From Anaerolineae bacterium (GTDB taxonomy: Bacteria; Chloroflexota; Anaerolineae; Promineifilales; Promineifilaceae): DNA of 64,000 nt. Of the stretch, positions 17,143 to 24,738 are shown one piece after another; within the stretch, counting starts at the first letter, position 1, and every line of letters begins with the position of its first letter. The translations under genes and the position numbers were made by a program. Location: positions 1 to 64,000 of the forward strand of contig JAHBVI010000023.1 in NCBI GenBank assembly GCA_019637635.1, read 5' to 3'. The notes under the pieces are model-generated. The model made no database searches and was not told where the DNA came from. It saw only the letters and a program-made list of their open reading frames with translations.

Positions 17143-17621
17143 ACAAACGGCACCAGCTTCCGCACCCGTTTTTTATACGCCCCATAATTTTCATATTTTT
17201 CGGCCAGCCATTGTTCTTCGCGGCGGGATTTGGCGTCGAACAGGAGGAAGAGCAGCAGCACCAATGCCAGGGTAAGGCCACTGTGCATGAACAGCCCCCA
17301 ACCCAATGCCCCCAGGATAATGCCGCTGTAAATGGGGTGGCGTACCAGGCGGTACGCGCCGTGTTCTACCATTTGCGCGTTTTCTTTGGGGTGGGGCACG
17401 GCCGTGATGTTATCCCCCAGACTCCACACCCCCGCCAGCGCCAAAACCAGACCCACGCCCAATAACACCAGACCGACTACCAGAGTGATGGTATGCCAGG
17501 GTTCGGGCCAGGGGGCGGACGACCGTGACACAAACGGCGTCACGGCAATCAGCCCCAGCAAAACAAACTGCACCACAACATACCCCTCTCCTCGTTTGCC
17601 AGCCCAATTTCGTTTGTCCAA
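17136..17621 (-). CDS. Isoprenylcysteine/phospholipid methyltransferase-like membrane protein (ICMT/PEMT family)
   Basis: A 161-residue protein with about four or five membrane helices. The conserved C-terminal block YRLVRHPIYSGIILGALGWG, with EEQWLAEKYENYGAYKKRV near the end, is diagnostic of the ICMT/PEMT family of SAM-dependent membrane methyltransferases. In bacteria the substrates are mostly unknown (lipids or small hydrophobic molecules). TTG 17621 is the likely start, with AGGAA five bases upstream. It stands alone. Confidence 0.87.
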   Translation of the reverse strand: MDKRNWAGKRGEGYVVVQFVLLGLIAVTPFVSRSSAPWPEPWHTITLVVGLVLLGVGLVLALAGVWSLGDNITAVPHPKENAQMVEHGAYRLVRHPIYSGIILGALGWGLFMHSGLTLALVLLLFLLFDAKSRREEQWLAEKYENYGAYKKRVRKLVPFVY

Positions 17622-17668
17622 ATTGGTTCCTTCATCTTAAATAGAACGCGGATTTTCGCCGATTTGGT

Positions 17669-17709
17669 GGATACACGCGGACAATCATTAAAAAAATCCG
17701 CGTGTATCC
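17669..17709. repeat. Hairpin of the ACACGCGGAT family
   Basis: GGATACACGCGGA / TCCGCGTGTATCC, 13 perfect pairs with a 15-base A-rich loop. The stem flanks (CGTGTTCATCCGTGTCC) are similar to the element at 22418-22496. It follows the last gene of the sulfur operon on the minus strand and could help end transcription. Confidence 0.72.
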
Positions 17710-17734
17710 GTGTTCATCCGTGTCCCAAAATCTT

Positions 17735-18967
17735 CTAACCACAGCCCCCGCTGCCGGGGGCGCGTTTTAATTGTAGCTGAATTTTAGGGATGTAGGTCAG
17801 GTCAAACAGGTGCGGGTCGGGGCTGGCGGCGGCGTGGCGGGCGCCCAGGGCGGCAGTGAAGGCATAGCGTAGTTGATCGTCACGGCCGTCTACCGCCACG
17901 TATTCTGGCCCAAATGTATCCTTCGTGAAAGTCGCCAGCCAGTTGTTGACGCCCCCGTCCAGGATGTACACGTTAGGCACACTTTCGGCCACCAGCAGCT
18001 TCCACGCTTCGGTAGCGGCCGTTTCGTCATTGCTCATCACCACAAAGACCGTGTTTTCCGGTTCGGCGATCAGTTCCGGCGTCAGCGCCAGCAGATCGTC
18101 CGGCGCTACCCGCTGCGCATCCAGAATGTGGAACAGGTTGTAATCCGCCTCGCTGCGCACGTCCAACATACGCACCTTGATCTTGGGGTCTTTCAGGGAA
18201 GCCAGCAGTTCGCCGGGGTGAATCTGCACGGCGCGTTCGGCCAGCGTGGCCTCTTTTTCCGGGGCGATAGCCTGCCAGCGGTCGGCGGTGGTGGGCTGGC
18301 CCAGAATAATCAGGACAATGCCACCCAGGAAGATGAGAGCCGCAGCCACATAGCGCCAACGAGGGGCAGTGTTGGGGTCGGCGTCGCCAAAGCGTTGTTC
18401 CAGCTTTTCCGCCGCCCAAAACATGCCCAGCGCCATCACAATAATGGCCAGCACCACCACGCCGGTGGGCAGGCCAAACAGTTCCGGCAGGGTGAAGCGC
18501 CCCATATAGCTGCTGTTCCACCATTCGTCATACAGCCCCACCGTTTCGCCAAAGAGGAAAATGCCAAACAGGACGCCTAAGACGAAGAAAACGCCGTCTA
18601 GCTTGGCGGTGGCCGCCGCTACCAGCGATGTGCCGGGGCAGAACCCACCGATGATGAAACCAAAACCCATGATCAGCCCGCCGACAATGCCGGGCCAGAG
18701 GTAGGTGGGATTGACCCAGATCAGGTTGTAATCCAGCCAGCCCAGGCCAGAAGCGGTGAAGATGAGCAGCATGGCTACAATAATCGCGCCAAACATCACC
18801 TTGAGTACGGTCATGTCTTTGAAGTAGAACTGGGCCGCCAGCTTGCGGCTGTTGCCAAAACCGGCGCTTTCCAGCACGTAACCAAAGCTAAAACCAATCA
18901 AAATATAGACGACATACGCGCCGTAATGTCCGAGTAATTGGGTGAGGGGTAAGGGAAAGGGAGACAT
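17735..18967 (-). CDS. YeeE/YedE-family transporter fused to a rhodanese-like domain
   Basis: A 410-residue fusion. Residues ~1-240 are a polytopic membrane domain with GFCPGTS, the conserved Cys motif of YeeE/YedE (TsuA-type) thiosulfate importers, in which membrane cysteines relay the substrate. Residues ~255-365 are a rhodanese fold (VRMLDVRSEADYN, later VYILDGGVNNW). The rhodanese active-site loop reads VMSNDETA, so the catalytic Cys is absent, implying a binding or scaffold role. The C-terminus ends GSGGCG. Last gene of the sulfur operon. The ATG lies right after a tandem repeat with no clear ribosome site. Confidence 0.86.
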   Translation of the reverse strand: MSPFPLPLTQLLGHYGAYVVYILIGFSFGYVLESAGFGNSRKLAAQFYFKDMTVLKVMFGAIIVAMLLIFTASGLGWLDYNLIWVNPTYLWPGIVGGLIMGFGFIIGGFCPGTSLVAAATAKLDGVFFVLGVLFGIFLFGETVGLYDEWWNSSYMGRFTLPELFGLPTGVVVLAIIVMALGMFWAAEKLEQRFGDADPNTAPRWRYVAAALIFLGGIVLIILGQPTTADRWQAIAPEKEATLAERAVQIHPGELLASLKDPKIKVRMLDVRSEADYNLFHILDAQRVAPDDLLALTPELIAEPENTVFVVMSNDETAATEAWKLLVAESVPNVYILDGGVNNWLATFTKDTFGPEYVAVDGRDDQLRYAFTAALGARHAAASPDPHLFDLTYIPKIQLQLKRAPGSGGCG

Positions 18968-18971
18968 TTTT

Positions 18972-19046
18972 TTAATTATGAATTAGGAATTAGGAATTAT
19001 GAAATCGGCTTCATAATTCATAATTCATAATTCTTAATTCCTCCTT
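18972..19046. repeat. STRR-like repeat (GAATTAGGAATTATG / ATAATTC)
   Basis: Units of GAATTAGG/GAATTATG followed by inverted CATAATT units form a potential long hairpin between the two YeeE/YedE genes of the operon. Confidence 0.75.
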
Positions 19047-19618
19047 TAGTTCCAGAGTTTGCGTAGGGAGTAGGCCAGCAGGTAAGCGCCGGCGAAGACG
19101 GCGAACATGAAGGCCCAACTGCCAACGGACAACACCGCGCCGCCGGAGAGGGCCTGGCCGCTGGTGCAGCCGCGCGCCAGACGCGCCCCATAGCCCATCA
19201 GCCCGCCGCCGACGAAGGCGGTGAGCCAGCGCAGGTGTTTGGAGACGCGGGGGCCGCCGATGGTTTCCACTTTGACACGGCCGTTCACCAGCCCACTGGC
19301 AAAGCCGCCCAACAGTGTGCCCACCGTCAACATCACAATCCAGCTATCCAGCGGGTTGGCTGCGCCCCCGGCCATTGTTACCAGATAGGCTACCCGGTCT
19401 ACGTGTTCCGGGGCGATCAGGTCTTCAAAATAAACCAGGATGCGGTTCAGCCCGCCAGACGCGCCCAGCCCATTGCCGGTGATGAAAAAGGCCAGGAACA
19501 GCACCACGCCCAGGGCAATGGCTGCCGCATAGGGATTGATATATGCCTTTGCCTCCCGCTGCGTCAGCGAAAAGCGCCGGGTTTTGGGTTGGGTTGGTTT
19601 TTCGGTTAAGGTGGTCAT
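19046..19618 (-). CDS. YeeE/YedE-family membrane protein (sulfur-compound transport)
   Basis: A 190-residue membrane protein with about five helices. ARGCTSGQALSGGA near the C-terminus is the conserved cysteine motif of the half-size YeeE/YedE proteins, which often occur as partners (YeeE plus YedE halves) and move thiosulfate or other reduced sulfur species. The N-terminal ~35 residues are polar and cytoplasmic. Start at 19618 has GAGGAA upstream; the longer frame is encoded by a tandem repeat. It sits between the cytochrome and the rhodanese-fused paralogue on the same strand. Confidence 0.87.
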   Translation of the reverse strand: MTTLTEKPTQPKTRRFSLTQREAKAYINPYAAAIALGVVLFLAFFITGNGLGASGGLNRILVYFEDLIAPEHVDRVAYLVTMAGGAANPLDSWIVMLTVGTLLGGFASGLVNGRVKVETIGGPRVSKHLRWLTAFVGGGLMGYGARLARGCTSGQALSGGAVLSVGSWAFMFAVFAGAYLLAYSLRKLWN

Positions 19619-19628
19619 ATTTCCTCGG

Positions 19629-19684
19629 ACTGGTAATTGGGTAATTGGGTAATTACCCAATTGCCCAATTACTCAATTACTACC
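19629..19684. repeat. STRR-like repeat (GGTAATTG / CCAATTAC)
   Basis: Three units each way make a palindrome-like block. On the minus strand the first unit (GTAATTGAGTAATTGGG) supplies the last codons and TAA stop of the cytochrome gene. Confidence 0.78.
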
Positions 19685-22404
19685 TCGTCATACCCGATCA
19701 CCATGCCCTTTATAGCGGCGGTGGGGGTGTGCCCGGTGGTGGTCAGGTAAACGTGCATGACGACAAAGGCGGCCAATGCCCAGGCGATCAGCGTGTGGAA
19801 GGGAGCCAGGAAGGGCAGGCCGCCGGTGCGGGCGGCTACGTCCGGCCACTGCTGCGCCCCCCACATCAAGATGCCGGTGAGGATTTGCAGCGGCAGCAGC
19901 ACGTTGAGCAGCCCAAAATAGGTGATTTGTTGCAATGGGTTCAGCTTGCGGTCGGGCGTTTTCTCAAAGGGATGGGGATCGCCGCGAAAAATGCCGCGCA
20001 GGTAATAGATGGCTTGCTCGGCGGCCTGGTCAATAAAGCCGCGAGGGTGGGGCAGGTATTGGCGAATTTCGCCAGAGGCCAGGTGGTAGAACAGGGAGAG
20101 GGCGGCGTTGACCAGCAGGATGAGGGCCAGGATGTTGTGTACCTGTACCACGTAGTTGAAGCTGAACAGGCCAAATTTGTCCGGTTTGTGGATGATGAGG
20201 CCGGTGAGGAGCAGACCGAGGATCACGGCCGTTTGCAGCCAATGCCACAACCGTTCATAGACGCCATACATGTAGACGCGCTCGGTAGTGGCGTGTGTCG
20301 GCTCATTTTTGCGTCCAAAGTAGAGGCGCAGGGAACTATGCAGCACAATGCCCAGGATTACACCCACAAACAAGAAGATGCCCAGCCAGTCTACCCAGTA
20401 GACGCTGCTGTGGCCGAAGATGTAGATGCTGGGAATGGCCTCATCGTCGGACGTTGTGGCCGGTTTGAAGAAGAGGGCGCCGTCCTGGTTGAGAATATCG
20501 CCGCGCACGGCCGTGCCGCCGCTGTTGACAAACGTAGGCGTGACGCCGCCGGGTGCGCTGCCGGACAGGGCGATGGCCTGGGTGATGCGTGACTCTTCGG
20601 CGTGACAGGTACGGCAGTCGCGGGTGGCCCATTCACCGGTAGCGGTGTTGTGGTTGATGGAGTACGGCCGTATCTCCCCCACAATGCGGGCGTTGGGCAG
20701 CCCCCGTTCGGCGAGACGGGTCGCCAGCAGCGCCTCTTTGGCCGGGGTGTCAATCACTAGCTCGGTGGTAGAGAGACGGCCGTCGTGGTCCGTGTCAAAC
20801 ACCTGGAGCATGTGTGGTTCGTAGTTGTCGCCCTCCAGCCAGACCGCCTGCAAATCGCGCAGCGGTACAGGCCGTTCCGGGTCGCCATAGACCCAGTACC
20901 AGGCGGTGATGAGGTTATAGGGGGCCAGGGGCGCGCTGCCATCACTATTCTGGCGAGGCAGCAGCACCGGCTCATACCCGGTAATCAGCGCATTCAGGTC
21001 GCCTACTTCGCCGTCAATGCCGCGCCAGGTGGTCAGGGGAGAGCCGTCGGAGGTCACGGCCGTCCAGTTCACCGATTCCAGCGCTGGGGCATACAACTGC
21101 GGCGTGTGGCAGCTTTCGCAGGCCATCGCTTCCGTATGGCGCTCTTTGTAGGGCAGCCAGTTATGCGTCTTTTCAATGCTGTGGCAGCTTTCGCAGCGCC
21201 GCAAGGTGTTGTCCAGTTCCGGGGCAATGGCGCTCTGGGCGCTCTGCCCTTTGGCAAACTGGTGCAGCGGCCGGTAAAGGTATTCGCCCAAATCCAGGCG
21301 ACGCGGGTCATACGTCAGATGTTCCGGCTGGTCGCCGCTGAGCGCCTGGAAATGTACCGGGTTGTTCAGGGAATAATGGCAGTCGGTGCAGGCCAGCACC
21401 CGTTCCGTGTGAATGTCCCAGGAGCGGTTGAGGGTTTGTTTGTCGGCCAGGTTCAGGCCGGAATTGAGCAATTTTTGGCCGGATATTACCTGCCCGGTGG
21501 TTATGGTGGAGTAGACGTCCGACTTCTCGAAGAAGTCGGACGTCTCAATCGCCAGCGTGAGCGGCGTTTGCAAATCGGTATGGACTGTGCCATGACAGGC
21601 GCCGCAGTTTTCGCTGGTGGGGTCTTGAATGGTGACATAGTTGGGCAAAATTTCGCCATTCTCGTCAAAAGCGCCGGCGTTGTAATGCCAGCCATCCAGC
21701 GTCGGTTCTACGATGCCGCTGCTGAAAAGGGTGGCCGTGTTGGCCCAGGCAAACTGGCCGGATTGCAGCATTTGGCTGCGGGCCTCGTTGTCTGGGCTGG
21801 CGGTGTGGCAAAGGAAGCAGTTCATCTCCACCGTGCCCGACTCGTCCCAATCCCAGGCTTCCAGTTCGCCCGTTTCCGGGTTGACGATGCTCGTCTGTGG
21901 GTCTTCGGGTCTGATGGGCAAAACGGTCAGGGGCACACCCTTGCGGCTGGTGGTGGCCGGGCCGCCGCCGGCGTGACGCAGGCCAATGGTCATCAGCCAT
22001 TCGGCCGTCGTCAGGTCAATTACGCTGTCTTCGGCCGGGGAAAGGTAGCGGTAGGTGATGGGGTCCCAGCGGCCGAAAAGGCCGGGGCTGCTGTCCCAAC
22101 TGCTGACGCCGGGCTGCCCCAACTGGCTCAGGCCCACGTCGGCGTGGAAGCTATGACCGGCGATGAATTGGGTGTCGTGGCACTGGCCGCAGGTTTGCAT
22201 GGTGGAGATGGGCGCGGCAGAGTCCAGGACGTTGTTACCGTCCGCATCCAGCAAGGCAAAGGTGGGGTGGACAGGGGAGCCTTTGGGCGTGGTTTGCTCC
22301 TGAGCTACGGCCGTCTGCCTGACGGCAACGAAACCGGCTAGAACGAGAAGCGTCAGACCCAAACCGTAGAGCAAATGGTGTCGAGAATGATTGATCGTGT
22401 GCAT
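19669..22404 (-). CDS. Heptaheme cytochrome c fused to a C-terminal cytochrome b-type membrane domain
   Basis: A 911-residue electron-transfer protein. After a signal segment (residues ~10-34) the extracytoplasmic part carries seven CxxCH heme-c sites: CGQCH, CFLCH, CGACH, CTDCH, CESCH, CESCH and CRTCH. An EF-hand-like loop (DTDHDGRLSTTEL) lies between. The last ~230 residues have about five membrane helices with spaced histidines (RLWHWLQ, VHNILALILL, FHTLIAWALA), like formate dehydrogenase gamma/cytochrome b561 subunits. This layout lets quinol electrons pass to periplasmic hemes or the reverse. It lies between the octaheme cytochrome and the sulfur transporters, so I infer it is the membrane partner of the octaheme enzyme. 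Its stop is in a tandem repeat. Confidence 0.88.
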   Translation of the reverse strand: MHTINHSRHHLLYGLGLTLLVLAGFVAVRQTAVAQEQTTPKGSPVHPTFALLDADGNNVLDSAAPISTMQTCGQCHDTQFIAGHSFHADVGLSQLGQPGVSSWDSSPGLFGRWDPITYRYLSPAEDSVIDLTTAEWLMTIGLRHAGGGPATTSRKGVPLTVLPIRPEDPQTSIVNPETGELEAWDWDESGTVEMNCFLCHTASPDNEARSQMLQSGQFAWANTATLFSSGIVEPTLDGWHYNAGAFDENGEILPNYVTIQDPTSENCGACHGTVHTDLQTPLTLAIETSDFFEKSDVYSTITTGQVISGQKLLNSGLNLADKQTLNRSWDIHTERVLACTDCHYSLNNPVHFQALSGDQPEHLTYDPRRLDLGEYLYRPLHQFAKGQSAQSAIAPELDNTLRRCESCHSIEKTHNWLPYKERHTEAMACESCHTPQLYAPALESVNWTAVTSDGSPLTTWRGIDGEVGDLNALITGYEPVLLPRQNSDGSAPLAPYNLITAWYWVYGDPERPVPLRDLQAVWLEGDNYEPHMLQVFDTDHDGRLSTTELVIDTPAKEALLATRLAERGLPNARIVGEIRPYSINHNTATGEWATRDCRTCHAEESRITQAIALSGSAPGGVTPTFVNSGGTAVRGDILNQDGALFFKPATTSDDEAIPSIYIFGHSSVYWVDWLGIFLFVGVILGIVLHSSLRLYFGRKNEPTHATTERVYMYGVYERLWHWLQTAVILGLLLTGLIIHKPDKFGLFSFNYVVQVHNILALILLVNAALSLFYHLASGEIRQYLPHPRGFIDQAAEQAIYYLRGIFRGDPHPFEKTPDRKLNPLQQITYFGLLNVLLPLQILTGILMWGAQQWPDVAARTGGLPFLAPFHTLIAWALAAFVVMHVYLTTTGHTPTAAIKGMVIGYDEVVIE

Positions 22405-22417
22405 GATTGTTTATGGA

Positions 22418-22496
22418 ATGGGACGCGGATTTTCGGGATTTTCGCGGATTTTTTCCCTGAAAAACCCGCGTTTATCCGCGTTCATCTGCGTCCTAT
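22418..22496. repeat. Hairpin/repeat of the ACGCGGAT family between the two cytochrome genes
   Basis: GGACGCGGATTTTCGGG and related units on one side and TTTATCCGCGTTCATCTGCG on the other form an imperfect long stem. Related to 17650-17733. It could modulate the ratio of the two cytochrome transcripts (inference). Confidence 0.65.
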
Positions 22497-23956
22497 TTCC
22501 CTGTGAACCCTTGTTGGCTGCGGCCGCCCCAGCGGAGGGGGTCGCCGTAGTAGCCGAGAGATTGCCAATCTATACGGCCGTTCTGACGGCCGTCTTCCCC
22601 ATGACAATCATTACATTGTAGCGCGTTCTCTTTGGGGGCCACCATGTGGCTCAGGTTCCAATACATCTCCGTCGGCGCAAAGCCATATTCGCCGCTGTAA
22701 GGCAGCCCGGCCGCCGCCATGCCCAGCCGCGCCGACTGATCCCAATCAAACGTCGTCCAATACCCGTCCTGGCCGACGGTTTGCGGCTGGATCAGGTAGT
22801 TGTAACCGGCGTCATAAATCTGGTTGGCAAAGTGAACCTTGAAGGGCCAGATTTTGGCGTTTTCGTCACGAATATCACCCAATGGCGTGTTGATCCGCGT
22901 GGAGACGGTGGGGTCTATAGGGTCGCCTAAAATGTAGTGGTCGGATGTGCCGTTGTACCAGAGGTAGGTGGGTGTGAAGCCTTGTTCGTAGATGAAGCTG
23001 CCCTTGATTTTCAGGTAAGTATGCGGGTCTTCGGGAATGGCGTCGTTGCCGGCTGTGGACCAGTCCCAGTGCATCTTGGTGGCGTCGCGCACCGCGCCTT
23101 CGGGTATGTGGCAGGTCTGGCAGGCCACGCTGTCAACGTGAGCATTGATGCGGGCATCGCTGTGCAGGTCGGCGGCGTGGCAGTCCGTACAGGCCACCTG
23201 GTTTTCGCTGTTGACGCTGACGGACATGGCCTGGCCGGCGATGCGGTGGTCTTCGGCCTGATGGCAGTCAATACATTGGAAATCAAAGCGGCCCATGTGT
23301 ACGTCTATATTGGCGGTGGGGAAGTAAAGGGTTTCGTCCAGGTCGCCGTGTTTGACGGCATTACCACCGCCGCCGTTAAAGTGGCAACTGCCGCAGTTTT
23401 GGCGGGTGGGGTAATTGACGCTTTGGGCGGCGGCGGCCAGGTCCAGGCCCTCGGCGGGCAGCCCGGCGGCCCCTTTGCTGTAGAGGCCGGTATCGGCGTG
23501 GCAAACCAGGCAGTCAACGTCCGTTTCCGTGGCGGTTTCCTGAAAGTCGGCGCTGTCCCAGCCGTAACCGGCGTGGCAGCGGGTGCAGCCCGTCCAGTTG
23601 CTCTGGATGCCGATGCAGAAGTTGTTGATCTGGTTGGCTTTGCCGATGGTGACGGGTTCGTCACGGCCGGGCAGCAGCACCGGCTCGCTCTCCCAGGTGA
23701 AGTGGGTGGTGTGCATCACCTGACTGGCGGCGTTTTCGTGGCATTCCAGGCAGGCGGCGGTCACTTCCTGGCCCGTTTCGTAGGGGCCGGGCATCAGTTC
23801 GCTGTGGTCGGTGTGGGGGACTCGTTGGGGAACGCTGCTCCAGGGGTTGGCGGTAGCGGCTGTTTCGGCCGGTTTCACCAACGCCCAAATGGGTACGCCA
23901 ATGAGCAGGGCCGTGCCGATGATACCAAGTAGCCAGATGTATTTGAAATCGCGCAT
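22493..23956 (-). CDS. Octaheme c-type cytochrome, octaheme tetrathionate reductase-like
   Basis: A 487-residue protein with an N-terminal membrane anchor or signal (residues ~8-28) and eight heme sites: CLECH, CTRCH, CLVCH, CGSCH, CIDCH, CTDCH, CQTCH and CNDCH. Eight hemes, the size and the C-terminal region (WPFKVHFANQIYDAGYNYLIQP) fit the octaheme tetrathionate reductase (OTR) family, known from Shewanella; members reduce tetrathionate and also nitrogen compounds in vitro. The sulfur-transport neighbours favour tetrathionate/thiosulfate chemistry. Periplasmic side of the membrane. Second gene of the operon, after arsR. Octaheme nitrite or hydroxylamine enzymes are the main alternative. Confidence 0.85.
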   Translation of the reverse strand: MRDFKYIWLLGIIGTALLIGVPIWALVKPAETAATANPWSSVPQRVPHTDHSELMPGPYETGQEVTAACLECHENAASQVMHTTHFTWESEPVLLPGRDEPVTIGKANQINNFCIGIQSNWTGCTRCHAGYGWDSADFQETATETDVDCLVCHADTGLYSKGAAGLPAEGLDLAAAAQSVNYPTRQNCGSCHFNGGGGNAVKHGDLDETLYFPTANIDVHMGRFDFQCIDCHQAEDHRIAGQAMSVSVNSENQVACTDCHAADLHSDARINAHVDSVACQTCHIPEGAVRDATKMHWDWSTAGNDAIPEDPHTYLKIKGSFIYEQGFTPTYLWYNGTSDHYILGDPIDPTVSTRINTPLGDIRDENAKIWPFKVHFANQIYDAGYNYLIQPQTVGQDGYWTTFDWDQSARLGMAAAGLPYSGEYGFAPTEMYWNLSHMVAPKENALQCNDCHGEDGRQNGRIDWQSLGYYGDPLRWGGRSQQGFTGK

Positions 23957-24055
23957 GTTGCACCGGAAATGGTAATCGGTAATCGGTTATCGGTAATCGG
24001 TAAACCACCACCGATTACCGGCCACCGATTACCGATTACCGACTAAAATATCAGA
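23957..24055. repeat. STRR-like repeat (GGTAATCG / CGATTACC)
   Basis: At least five direct and five inverted octamer units. On the minus strand the block begins at the arsR stop (GGTAATCGGTAATCGG supplies the last codons and TAA) and ends ~12 bases before the octaheme cytochrome start. Confidence 0.8.
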
Positions 24056-24361
24056 CTGCTGCGCCAACACAGAGCGGAGTATCTGGCGCATGGTGTTGAG
24101 GACTTCGATGATACGGCCGTCGGTGAGTGTGTAGGTCACGGCCGTGCCGTTCCGTTCCGTCTGCACCAACCCCCGGTCGCGCAGCACGGCCAGGTGACGG
24201 GAGACGGTGGGCTGGGGCATGTTGAGCGCCTCGGCCAGGGCGGTGACGTGGCGAGGTTCGTCGTCTAGCGCATAAAGGATTAAGATGCGTTTCGGGTCGC
24301 CCAACGCCTGGCAAATGTTGGCGTGCAGCAGACTGAGTTCGTCAAGGGTGGGGTTGAGCAT
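24029..24361 (-). CDS. ArsR/SmtB-family transcriptional repressor
   Basis: A 110-residue winged-helix protein: N-terminal dimerisation helix (LHANICQALGDPKRILILYAL), recognition helices (VTALAEALNMPQPTVSRHLAVLRDRGLV) and wing (TERNGTAVTYTLTD). There is only one Cys (~17), so the paired-Cys persulfide switch of BigR/SqrR or the metal-binding CxC site of ArsR is not obvious; the signal may be different. It is first in the sulfur operon and a perfect 10+10 bp palindrome lies ~100 bp upstream, which suggests autoregulation of the whole operon. Confidence 0.88.
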   Translation of the reverse strand: MLNPTLDELSLLHANICQALGDPKRILILYALDDEPRHVTALAEALNMPQPTVSRHLAVLRDRGLVQTERNGTAVTYTLTDGRIIEVLNTMRQILRSVLAQQSDILVGNR

Positions 24362-24382
24362 AGTGAATACCTGTTGGTGGAT

Positions 24383-24441
24383 TCAGAGATTGAGAGATTA
24401 GGGGATTGAGAGATTCGCAATCTCCTAATCTCCAATCTCCC
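24383..24441. repeat. STRR-like repeat (GAGATT / AATCTCC)
   Basis: Direct GAGAGATT/GGGGATTG units followed by inverted CTCCTAATCTCCAATC units, in the arsR leader. Confidence 0.72.
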
Positions 24442-24458
24442 CTATATCTTTTGATATT

Positions 24459-24484
24459 CATCTATTCGCTTATCCGAATAGATG
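24459..24484. promoter_or_regulatory. Candidate ArsR-family operator
   Basis: CATCTATTCG and its exact complement CGAATAGATG separated by CTTATC: 10+6+10. No other copy was noticed in the window. It is ~100 bp before the arsR start, and a weak minus-strand -10 (TACACT, 24495-24490) would place initiation right at its edge. Confidence 0.6.
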
Positions 24485-24539
24485 CCCAAAGTGTATGCCG
24501 ATCACCCCAAAATGGTGAGGGAGGATTGTCATTTTCCGA

Positions 24540-24557
24540 TTGTGACATTTGTCACAA
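24540..24557. promoter_or_regulatory. CRP/FNR-type binding site
   Basis: TTGTGACATTTGTCACAA is a perfect palindrome outside its centre and matches the CRP-class consensus TGTGA-N6-TCACA exactly. It lies ~180 bp upstream of arsR and on the order of 60 bp from the putative sulfur-operon start site, a class I activator distance; it could also serve the divergent gene. Confidence 0.6.
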
Positions 24558-24586
24558 GTTCTGTTTGTCGGTTTAGTTTGGCCGGA

Positions 24587-24622
24587 GGGGAGGCTTCAGC
24601 CGACCCTGGCTAAAGCCTCCCC
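24587..24622. repeat. GC-rich hairpin
   Basis: GGGGAGGCTT / AAGCCTCCCC with an internal AGCC/GGCT pair and CCCCTTTT after the plus-strand arm. It may terminate weak plus-strand transcripts, but no plus-strand gene precedes it. Confidence 0.55.
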
Positions 24623-24670
24623 CCCTTTTGTTTGATGCGTTTATGTTAAAATTTCCCGGCAAAATCACTC

Positions 24671-24725
24671 CGTGATGCGTGATGCGTGACCAAAAGGCCC
24701 CCACGCATCACGCATCACGCATCAT
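24671..24725. repeat. STRR-like repeat (GTGATGC / GCATCAC)
   Basis: Direct TGATGCG units and inverted ACGCATC units form a stem just before the ATG at 24739. Confidence 0.75.
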
Positions 24726-24738
24726 CACTTGAGGCGAT

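Larger units (their letters stand above)
24362..24738. other. Divergent control region between arsR operon and geranylgeranyl-reductase gene
   Basis: No gene. From the arsR side: STRR block (24383-24441), ATATCTTTTGATAT, the 26-bp palindrome (24459-24484), the CRP-type site (24540-24557), a GC hairpin (24587-24622), then a second STRR block (24671-24725) ending just before the plus-strand ATG. Confidence 0.7.

Noticed and set aside
21518..21545. Palindrome TCCGACTTC-TCG-AAGAAGTCGGA as a regulatory site
   Set aside because: Inside the cytochrome coding frame, far from any start; likely a chance or repeat-derived palindrome with no support for function.
20785..22341. Long plus-strand open frame of 518 codons opposite the cytochrome gene
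   Set aside because: It lies antisense to a gene with seven heme motifs, has no domain-like composition, and arises from high GC codon bias on the opposite strand. Frames at 22937-23932 and 19645-20592 are rejected for the same reason.
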